64,000 bases of DNA from Acinetobacter schindleri CIP 107287 (lineage in GTDB: Bacteria > Pseudomonadota > Gammaproteobacteria > Pseudomonadales > Moraxellaceae): contig NZ_KB849575.1 in the NCBI RefSeq assembly GCF_000368625.1, positions 1 to 64,000 on the forward strand, in the 5' to 3' direction. Below, one piece after another: positions 57,776-64,000 of the stretch. The notes beneath the pieces are model-generated. The model saw nothing but the letters and a program-made list of their open reading frames with translations, was not told the DNA's origin and ran no database searches. How positions within the stretch are numbered: position 1 is the first letter of the stretch; each line of letters starts with the position of its first letter. The translations under genes were made by a program, and so were the position numbers.

Positions 57776-58862
57776 GGCGAATTCAAACATGAGGTGCGAC
57801 AGTTTCAAAAGCCATATGATAATCAACAAGCTGAGCAAATTTCTCTAATGGTGTAAGCCAATCTAACGCCTTTCTAGGACGAGTATTCAGTGACATGGCA
57901 ACTTGATTTAAATAATGCTGATCTGCCTGATTTAAATCAATCCCTTTAGGTAAATATTGCCTAATTAAACCATTCATATTTTCGCATGTGCCTTTTTGCC
58001 AAGGTGAATGTGGGTCACAGAAATATACATCTATGCCTAAATCTTCTTCGAGTATTTTATGTTCTGACATCTCGCGTCCACGGTCATAGGTCAACGTTTT
58101 ACGCAGTTCTGCAGGTAAATATTTCAGAGCTTCAGTTAAAGCCTTGCGCACTGATTCTGCCTTTGCATCAGGTAATGTTGCCAAGATACAGAGCCGTGTA
58201 TTTCGTTCAATAAGTGTTGCTATCGAACTTTTATTGTCTTTACCTTTAATTAAATCAGCTTCCCAATGACCCGGTATTTTTCTTTCTTGAACTTCGGCTG
58301 GGCGCTCATGAATAGTTTTAATATCCTGTAATATAGAATCTTTTTTAGGTTCACCGTTAGCTTTTCGCTTTTTATTTTCATGACGCAGACAGGATAATAA
58401 GTCTTTTTTCAACTCACCCTTTGGTAATGCTCGTATCGTTGAATAAATCGTTGTATGGCTTACATTCATTGTTTGATCCAAATCAGGAAATGTCTTTAAA
58501 CGCTTTGCTATTTGCTGAGGAGACCATAAACAACGGATCGCTTCAACAATAAATTTCCAGAGGATTGAATCGATTTTGAGTTTTCTGTGACCACGTCTAC
58601 GTCTAGCGAAGGTGTTATCAGAAGCATATCGAGCTTGATAAACGTCATTGATGCTATTTCTTTTAAGCTCACGATAGATCGTACTAGGATGTCTTTTAAT
58701 GAGTTCAGCAAATTTTCTGGCTGAAAAGCCTTCTTTTCTTGACTCAAGCATTAATGCAGTACGATCTTCAAAGTTAAGATGATGGTATGACAATTTTATA
58801 TACTCCATAAACCCTTTAAATTAATTAGGTGGTTTATGTCGCACTTCAAGTTTTACTCTGCC
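57776..58862 (-). mobile_element. ISAba125-type insertion sequence (IS30 family), 1087 bp
   Basis: A complete element of 1087 bp, the length recalled for ISAba125. The 26-base ends ggcgaattcaaacatgaggt... and the complement of ...acttcaagttttactctgcc match at 19 of 26 positions, with shared GTGCGACA. It is flanked by the 3-base duplication CAA (57773-57775 and 58863-58865). One transposase gene fills it. The outward end at 57776 is the same end that supplies a -35 box for blaNDM-1 elsewhere. Confidence 0.88.
57783..58808 (-). CDS. IS30-family transposase (ISAba125 type)
   Basis: A 341-residue DDE transposase. An N-terminal helix-turn-helix FSARKFAELIKRHPSTIYREL, then GHWEADLIKG (first Asp), TLTYDRGREMSEH (second Asp) and SPWQKGTCENMNGLIRQYLP (Glu), the IS30 pattern. 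It ends ...FETVAPHV with the stop inside the terminal repeat. The frame is undamaged, so the element should be mobile. Confidence 0.93.
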   Translation of the reverse strand: MEYIKLSYHHLNFEDRTALMLESRKEGFSARKFAELIKRHPSTIYRELKRNSINDVYQARYASDNTFARRRRGHRKLKIDSILWKFIVEAIRCLWSPQQIAKRLKTFPDLDQTMNVSHTTIYSTIRALPKGELKKDLLSCLRHENKKRKANGEPKKDSILQDIKTIHERPAEVQERKIPGHWEADLIKGKDNKSSIATLIERNTRLCILATLPDAKAESVRKALTEALKYLPAELRKTLTYDRGREMSEHKILEEDLGIDVYFCDPHSPWQKGTCENMNGLIRQYLPKGIDLNQADQHYLNQVAMSLNTRPRKALDWLTPLEKFAQLVDYHMAFETVAPHV

Positions 58863-59799
58863 CAACATCTGTTTTACTAGGAGAATTTAGGTCAGTTTGT
58901 ATTAAACCATCTTTATTTTTGGTGGATTGAATATGTAAATTATGTCGAATGATATTATCAATTGTTTTCTCATATTCATTTTTCCAAATTTTCCATTGGG
59001 TTAGAAAGGAAGGGTCGGACAGAAGAACTTCGTATTGTTCCTCTAAAGGGATAATTACATTTGAAAACAAATGTCCTTTAAAAGTACCATGTCTAATTCT
59101 CCGACCAAGATATGATGAAATTCCAAATATTTTATTACTACAAAATTCAAAGTATGCTTTTTCTATTAGTAATAATAATTGAGGAGAGTCATAATAATCT
59201 AATAAACCATTTTGGCTCAAACTTGATAAACAGCTATTAAACTCCCTTAATATATCATCGCATATCCATTCATTAAATCTAAAAGAATCGACATAAATTC
59301 TGTTGTCATCAATTTCATTTCTTATTCTATTAATTTGATGATCAATTAGAAGGGTTCTTGCTCTATCATTATATTGTCTGTCACCTGTAAAATCACCCAT
59401 CCAAGTATGTAGATCTGCTCTTGTTTCAGTTATTTTTAAAGTTGTAGGAATAATTTGAGACATTGTTGCAATGAAATCTTCTGTGCATAATTCATAAGTA
59501 TACTCAGCCACAGCTTTTGATTTTGTCGATAAGTATTTTACAAAGTCGACTAAATTGCTATTAAATCTTTCAATAGTAATTTTTTGAATATATTTTTTTA
59601 GTCGATGATTATCTTTTTCATTTCTACTTTTTTTACCTATAAGGAGATAAAAAATGATCTGTGATTCTAGACAGTCCGTTTTTTCTGCTGCCATTCTTAA
59701 GTATTTTTGATCTACTGTCCGTGATAGATCTTGGGTTCTTCCCATTAAATTATATAAACTTGATAATGAGATTATTACATTACCTTCATTTTTCATCAT
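58846..59799 (-). pseudogene. dtcA: dtcA fragment 2: middle part of the kinase
   Basis: The middle third of the rebuilt kinase (about residues 373-707). The open frame actually begins at the IS5 insertion (59867) and enters as NYLDLKILEESGSITRSS; the first ATG is at 59799. It is helical with TPR-like packing and no recognisable catalytic motif. The last few codons (after TDVG) come from ISAba125. Low-complexity, AT-rich codon use as in the rest of the operon. Confidence 0.75.
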
Positions 59800-59884
59800 A
59801 ATGTGATTAAAAATTGAAGAGCGTGTTATAGATCCAGATTCTTCTAGGATTTTTAAATCTAAATAATTAGATCTCTTGCGAAAG

Positions 59885-60355
59885 TTAATTTAAGAGCGTC
59901 CAGTTCACCATTCCAGCAATTAAATTCATTCTTAGACCAAATCGTTTCCGTCTATTTCTATAGCGTTCTGTTAATATCCGAAAATATTTAAGTTTGCCGT
60001 TGATATGTTCAATTGTGATCCTACGCCGACTGATTTCTTGGTTGATCTGTTTTGCTATTTTGGGTAATGATAAATTCTTAGGTTTCTTGATTGGAATGAG
60101 TAACTTACTCTTAATCTGATGAAATCCTTTATAGGCTAAATCTGCCATAATACAAGGATAAATGATCATCTCCTTAAAATACTTACGCGCAATCGTCAGA
60201 TCATGTTTTCTGCCACTTTCGACCTGTATACTTACAATTTGCTTTAGTCTTGGGTTAAAAATGACCTGTGTTTTTAGCGTATGTTTCTTCTTTTTACCAC
60301 TATAGAATTTTCTTTGTTTTTTTGGGATGCTCAATCTGTGACTCAGTGACATCAA
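59885..60355 (-). CDS. IS5-family transposase, C-terminal frame
   Basis: A 156-residue catalytic half. Asp in MADLAYKG and Glu in IEHINGKLKYF are the second and third DDE residues; RHRRR-type basic segments (YRNRRKRFGLR) follow. It is joined to the first frame by a shift in the A7 run of the minus strand (T7 at 60317-60323 on plus), where the two frames share sequence IEHPKK / SIPKK. Confidence 0.82.
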   Translation of the reverse strand: MMSLSHRLSIPKKQRKFYSGKKKKHTLKTQVIFNPRLKQIVSIQVESGRKHDLTIARKYFKEMIIYPCIMADLAYKGFHQIKSKLLIPIKKPKNLSLPKIAKQINQEISRRRITIEHINGKLKYFRILTERYRNRRKRFGLRMNLIAGMVNWTLLN

Positions 60356-60698
60356 CGATCACATAATCCCCCTCACTAAACTTTTGATTCCTTTTAGGCA
60401 ATGCGAAAATCCGTGATTGAATCAGAGCATTTTCAACTTTATGAATAGTACGATTCACATTGCTTTCAGCTAGGTTATAGTCAGCGGATAACTCAATTTG
60501 AGTTCTATAACAGCGTAAGTAATTTAAAGTTAACAACAATTGATCCTCTAAACACAACGAATGAGGTCTTCCAGATTTTTTCTTGGCAAGTTCAGCGTGT
60601 TGTAACACCGATACCATTTTTAAGAATAATGGACGAGGAACTCCAACGAGTCGTTTAAATTCCCCATCATTAAATCGAGTTAAATTTTCATATTTCAT
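60300..60698 (-). CDS. IS5-family transposase, N-terminal frame
   Basis: A 132-residue N-terminal half with a DNA-binding helix region (VGVPRPLFLKMVSVLQ, then LTLNYLRCYRTQIELSADYNLAESNVNRTIHK) and the first catalytic Asp in VIVDVTESQIEHP. Reading must slip by one base in the A7 run to make the full enzyme, as in several IS427-group elements. Confidence 0.82.
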   Translation of the reverse strand: MKYENLTRFNDGEFKRLVGVPRPLFLKMVSVLQHAELAKKKSGRPHSLCLEDQLLLTLNYLRCYRTQIELSADYNLAESNVNRTIHKVENALIQSRIFALPKRNQKFSEGDYVIVDVTESQIEHPKKTKKIL

Positions 60699-60702
60699 GG
60701 GG

Positions 60703-61854
60703 CTAGTATAAACAATTTTTTACTTTCGCAAGAGATCTATTATGTTTCGTCAAACTTTGGGAAATGGATAGTTCATCTAAACTTAAATTAGCTATCCATT
60801 CATTTATTATATGTAGTCGTTCTTTAATTTCTATTTTTCCCATGGATTCACTATAGAAATTGTCATTTAAAATTCTATATTTATAAATATCATCGATCTC
60901 ATACCATGCACTGGAATGTTTGTAAAATATATCTTCACTATCTGTTTCGTAATTATTTATATAGAATTTCGCTAAGTCATTTAAATCTATGGATGGGTTT
61001 TCTATTGATATAACATTCTCAATAGTATCTAGATCTTTTAAATTTAGAAAATTATTGTTATATTTTAAAAAAAACAAACCATCAATTAAAGAGCTTTGTA
61101 TATTGCTTAATAGTTTTTCATTTATTTCTTCAAGATTGTGGCTTTGTAAATATGTGAATGGTATTTCTGATATGTGTTTGCAAAACAAGCTTTTTTCATG
61201 TCTATTAATTATAGATTTTTTAAGTCCTAAATAATCTATATCGATTTGATAGCATTGCTGTAATGAGCTAATAATTAAATTTCGACCTGTAGAATTGTAT
61301 TCACTAATAAATTTTTGAACAAAATTTAGATTATTTTTATCATTATTTAATTCTTTTATTAGAAGAATTTTCCTTAATAAAAAATGACTATAACCAAATT
61401 TCTGGTAAATTTTTTCAATTTCAGAATCAGATTCTTTATACTTTTTGGTTATAATTAATTTATTTAAACCATCTATTTTTTTAAAAAAATCATTTAACTT
61501 GTTTTTATTTTGTAATGCTAATAGTTCTACGATCTTTACTTGTTTTTTAAACTCAATACATTTTAGGCGTTGAAAATCATCATAAACTTGGGCAGTAGTG
61601 GGGAAGTGATCAGGAATAACTTTTCTTTCATAATCTTCAATCTTAGTTAGAGCATTATAAATTTTTACTAAATCTTTGTACTGATAAAGTTTTCTAAACT
61701 TATTTAAAACTTTAATTTGATCTTGGTTTGGATCAAAGAGAATCGGTCGTAAAAGATTGCGAGAGGCAACATCTAATTTCTTAAAGTTCTGAAGAAACTC
61801 TGATTGATTAATTGTCATTTTTTTAATATTAAAGTGATTGGTATTTGTATTCAT
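60703..61854 (-). pseudogene. dtcA: dtcA fragment 1: N-terminal part of the kinase
   Basis: The N-terminal ~372 residues of the rebuilt kinase, from ATG 61854 (gcggaaaag upstream) to the IS5 insertion; the final residues before the stop come from the IS. It is long helical sequence with repeated NxNDFF and LLL patterns, likely the TPR-type sensor region found in DtcA, which detects infection in an unknown way. As it stands only a truncated sensor can be made. Confidence 0.75.
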
Positions 61855-61987
61855 CTATCTTTTCCGCCCCCTTGATTGAGCTAAAGATTTTACTGCTAAT
61901 TTGATTTAATTTCATTCACTTTTAATTGGGCTTAGGTCAATAATTTGCATCCTTGATTAATCCAATTTTATTAGATAAGGAAACACA

Positions 61988-62419
61988 ATGAAGTTAAAAG
62001 ATGCGTTTGACTATATCCTTGATAAAAATAATGCTTTAAGGGATTTCAATGCATACATGATAGGGGTGGCATATGATGGCGATGATTCTTTTTTATTCGT
62101 AAATCTGACCATAGATGATGAAGTAATAGAAAAGAATACGCTTTACTACCATACTCATGTTACAAGTGGAAAAATTCGAAGTTCAGAGGGAGTAGAGGAT
62201 TTTTACTGTGCAGAGACTATTGAAGAATTAATTGTTCAATTACCCTTGATTGCTTCTGATTTAAGCTATCATGTTTATAAGCTAAAAGAGGATGTCTTAG
62301 AGCTAAGTAGTGAATATGCGTTAAAAGCACTTTTTCCTAGGCTACCTAACCCTGACTTTCACGATCTTGATGACTTTAAAGTAGAAGCTATTAAGTTGGT
62401 ATCTGCGCTTAATCATTAA
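61988..62419 (+). CDS. Hypothetical protein divergent from the Detocs-like operon
   Basis: A 143-residue acidic protein (Asp/Glu-rich) with no family I recognise. The gene is divergent from dtcA, 133 bases apart, within the island near attR. A ggaaacac sequence before the ATG could be a ribosome site. Acidic small proteins beside defence operons are sometimes regulators or anti-defence/DNA-mimic proteins, but nothing in the sequence shows this. Confidence 0.55.
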   Translation: MKLKDAFDYILDKNNALRDFNAYMIGVAYDGDDSFLFVNLTIDDEVIEKNTLYYHTHVTSGKIRSSEGVEDFYCAETIEELIVQLPLIASDLSYHVYKLKEDVLELSSEYALKALFPRLPNPDFHDLDDFKVEAIKLVSALNH

Positions 62420-62477
62420 GATTTTAGGATTGTTTTTTATTTAAGTTATTGTAATAGCAGGGTTTCTAAGTTTTAAA

Positions 62478-62499
62478 ATGAGTACCTTAGTGAGTACCT
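62478..62499 (+). repeat. Tandem repeat pair near attR (probable integrase arm sites)
   Basis: atgagtacct-ta-gtgagtacct, one base different from the pair at 51388-51409, same orientation, ~60 bases inside attR. Confidence 0.6.
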
Positions 62500-62559
62500 T
62501 TTACTTTTTTAATTTTAATAAGTTTAATTAAAACAATTAGATATTCATATAAATTGATC

Positions 62560-62574
62560 CCGACCCTCGGACCA
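62560..62574 (+). other. attR
   Basis: ccgaccctcggacca, an imperfect copy of the tRNA-Leu 3' end (one G missing from GGG). Confidence 0.7.
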
Positions 62575-62582
62575 AAATTCTA

Positions 62583-62617
62583 AAAAATCCCAAGCATATT
62601 CAGTCTTGGGGTTTTTT
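62583..62617 (+). terminator. Displaced tRNA-Leu terminator
   Basis: aaaaaatcccaag, a ten-base loop, then cttggggtttttt. It lies just beyond attR, so before integration it was probably a few bases after the tRNA. Confidence 0.72.
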
Positions 62618-62692
62618 ATTGCCTGATATTTTATTTAACTATTTTAATTCCTTTAATTTCAGTAACTAAAGTGTTAAATGAATTCTTTGCTA

Positions 62693-62728
62693 TAAAAAAA
62701 TCCCTCTAAATTTAGAGGGATTTTTTTA
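62693..62728. terminator. Terminator at the end of the next gene
   Basis: aaaaaaatccctctaaa-tttagagggattttttt perfect stem, right after the stop (62740) of the minus-strand gene. Confidence 0.87.
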
Positions 62729-62739
62729 TTTCAAAAGCT

Positions 62740-63249
62740 TTAGGGTGCAGGATTTGGTGGAACCAGTTTATCCAAATCTTTATCGGACATCTGGTCGAGC
62801 TCAGCAATATCAGTTTTGATTTTCCATTGAGATTCATCATCCACCGGATTCGGCAGGCGTGCTTCTAACCAGTCACATACCACATCCGGCGGGAAATCTG
62901 CATGATTGCATTGAATCACCCAGCACAGGAAATCCTTCGCTTCACCATTCATATACGGAGGAGGGGATACTGGTAAAAACTGCGTCGGCAGGCGTTCATT
63001 CTTGGAAATATAATTCAGAACATGACTGAGTTCCTGTACAGTTTGCCAAGCCAGCGGATGGTCTACATCAATACGAAACTTGAACCACCATGCCTGCTTG
63101 CCATCAGATCCATAGCTATCAATCAGGTTTTTTTGAACACTTGGGACTTTACAGAAATATTCATATAAACGATCAAAACTTAAATCGGACACGATGTTGG
63201 ACTCAAAATTCGGAAAATCAAAGTTTAGCACAAAGCATGCACGCAGCAC
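62740..63249 (-). CDS. Hypothetical protein
   Basis: A 169-residue soluble, acidic protein without signal peptide or membrane helix; no family is recognised. It contains Trp/Phe-rich phrases (KQAWWFKFRIDVDHPLAWQ), and ends DLDKLVPPNPAP. It is core DNA right of the island. Divergent from the RcnB-like gene. Confidence 0.65.
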   Translation of the reverse strand: MLRACFVLNFDFPNFESNIVSDLSFDRLYEYFCKVPSVQKNLIDSYGSDGKQAWWFKFRIDVDHPLAWQTVQELSHVLNYISKNERLPTQFLPVSPPPYMNGEAKDFLCWVIQCNHADFPPDVVCDWLEARLPNPVDDESQWKIKTDIAELDQMSDKDLDKLVPPNPAP

Positions 63250-63373
63250 CTGAGCCGCAGCACAAATGTCTTTTCACTATCGGCTGTAAAACCTTGTGGT
63301 ATAACTGGATAAATTCATATTTCCTCCGTAAATTCTGTATAAAATATAGGCAAACCTATCAAAGGAAGTTCCT

Positions 63374-63796
63374 ATGAAAATCATCTTGTCCAGCGCCTGT
63401 CTAGCTGCACTATTATTTGGAGCTTCTGTCCCAGCTGTAGCAGGAAATAACTGGGCCGGCTATACCAGCAAAGAGACTTATAAACGCCCGCAGCACCCAC
63501 GCCCACCACAGCAGCATTATCCGCAGCGTCCGCGACCGCCTGCACATCATTATCCGAATCAGTGGGGCCATCCACCGATTCAAAATGGGGTGAGTATTCG
63601 TTATCAGGCACCGACCACTGTTTATCAAAACTCGACCAGCTATAGCTGGGTAAATGGCGATCCGAACGTGGCACATATTGAAAGCTCACGTTATGTACTG
63701 ATCAATGACTGGCGCCGTTTGGGTCTGCCTGATCCGCCTACTGGAATGCACTGGATCTATGAAAATGGACGTTATGTGTTGGTGAATAATCGTTAA
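63374..63796 (+). CDS. RcnB-like periplasmic protein
   Basis: A 140-residue exported protein. Signal peptide about residues 1-23 (ending AVAGN), a His/Pro/Gln-rich linker with repeated PRPPxxHYP motifs (about 35-67) that could bind metals, and the C-terminal RcnB pattern: INDWRRLGLPDPPTGMHWIYENGRYVLVN. RcnB in E. coli influences nickel and cobalt balance; members in other species are poorly understood. aaaggaag lies before the ATG. Confidence 0.78.
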   Translation: MKIILSSACLAALLFGASVPAVAGNNWAGYTSKETYKRPQHPRPPQQHYPQRPRPPAHHYPNQWGHPPIQNGVSIRYQAPTTVYQNSTSYSWVNGDPNVAHIESSRYVLINDWRRLGLPDPPTGMHWIYENGRYVLVNNR

Positions 63797-63859
63797 ACCG
63801 CCCTGAATGAAGAGATACTGCGGTTATGCGTCAATAACTCAAAAAAACAAAATAATTTC

Positions 63860-63985
63860 CTCACCGGTGAGGAGAGGGCTAGGGAGAGGTGATCTGGAAT
63901 AATATGTTTCTCAAATTCTAAATGAAATTGACACGTATACATTAAGTCCCTCTCTCTAACTCTCTCCCAAAGGAAGAGAGGATTC
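63860..63985. repeat. Palindromic repeat-like segment at window end
   Basis: Two G/A-rich and C/T-rich blocks face each other: ctcaccggtgaggagagggc, then ~65 bases, then tccctctctctaactctctc followed by ccaaaggaagagagg. It looks like one of the dispersed extragenic palindromic repeats of Acinetobacter. A genome search is needed. Confidence 0.45.
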
Positions 63986-64000
63986 TTCAATACAGTTATG

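Larger units (their letters stand above)
59870..60737 (-). mobile_element. IS5-family (IS427-like) insertion sequence, ~868 bp
   Basis: Ends gatctcttgcgaaagt and its inverse at the right. The outer base pair TA occurs on both sides (59868-59869 and 60738-60739), the target duplication expected for IS427-group elements. Because the inverted repeats abut a near-palindrome, the exact edge could shift by a few bases. Two overlapping frames encode the transposase. Confidence 0.75.
51278..62574. mobile_element. Integrative element in tRNA-Leu(CAA), ~11.3 kb
   Basis: Bounded by the tRNA 3' end and its copy at 62560-62574. Next to attL are an inward repeat pair and the integrase; the same pair recurs near attR. 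Genes inside are richer in A/T than the flanking core and include a gene II/X replication protein, an AlpA-like regulator, a serine recombinase, a Detocs-type operon and two insertion sequences. No capsid, tail or secretin genes are seen, so it is a satellite-like or defence-bearing island rather than a full prophage. Confidence 0.8.
62420..62739. other. Right end of the island and following intergenic region
   Basis: 320 bases without a gene. Contents: the arm-like repeat pair (62478-62499), attR (62560-62574), a hairpin terminator (62583-62617) and the terminator of the next minus-strand gene (62693-62728). Confidence 0.7.

Noticed and set aside
51278..62574. Complete filamentous prophage
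   Set aside because: Only a gene II/X-type replication protein is present; no coat, Zot, secretin or assembly genes were found.

Overview
The window looks like an Acinetobacter chromosome (Gammaproteobacteria, moderately AT-rich). Evidence: familiar Acinetobacter gene sets and neighbourhoods (split pntAA/pntAB/pntB, gacS next to cysM-rlmD-relA, yajC-secD-secF downstream of tgt), an ISAba125-type IS30 element, and protein sequences with the flavour of that genus. The species cannot be fixed from the sequence alone.

Layout. 1-1730: end of an rRNA operon (23S 3' part, 5S, terminator). 1.8-51 kb: ordinary core chromosome. It holds a Na/Pi symporter, a disulfide oxidoreductase, an Ig-domain lipoprotein, a small BLH phosphatase operon ending in a 34-residue lipoprotein, trxC-yciA, yajQ, mnmC, yciI-yciB, a PHP nuclease, a bestrophin, radC, coaBC, dusA, an MFS transporter, a ~0.95 kb non-coding stretch, the pnt operon, an ammonium transporter with a sigma-54 promoter, rsfS, a glyoxylate-type pair (hyi plus a beta-hydroxyacid dehydrogenase), a crotonase, gacS, cysM-exonuclease-rlmD-relA, an S24-like regulator, secF-secD-yajC-tgt, lemA and queA. 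Two core genes look broken: one by an in-frame TAA (16531), one by a one-base slip in a G4 run (48142-48145).

51.26-62.57 kb: an ~11.3 kb integrative element inserted at the 3' end of tRNA-Leu(CAA). A P4-type tyrosine integrase follows the tRNA. The element is bounded by an imperfect repeat of the tRNA 3' end (51262-51277 and 62560-62574), and a nearly identical 22-bp tandem pair lies just inside each end (51388 and 62478), probably integrase arm sites. Cargo: a filamentous-phage gene II/X-type replication protein, an AlpA-like regulator, a serine recombinase, and a three-gene overlapping operon read on the minus strand: histidine kinase, stand-alone receiver, receiver-nucleoside phosphorylase fusion.

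That operon matches the architecture of Detocs, the defensive two-component system in which kinase DtcA signals to DtcC, a receiver-PNP effector that destroys ATP, with DtcB as a receiver buffer. The kinase gene is cut into three pieces by two insertion sequences, an IS5-family (IS427-like) element at 59870-60737 and an ISAba125-type element at 57776-58862. Removing both elements and one copy of each target duplication restores one uninterrupted frame of 964 codons, while dtcB and dtcC remain intact. This is the most interesting locus in the window: a phage-defence system on a mobile element whose sensor has been hit twice while the toxic effector is kept.

62.6-64 kb: chromosome resumes with a terminator probably displaced from the tRNA gene, a hypothetical gene, an RcnB-like periplasmic protein and a repeat-like palindromic stretch.
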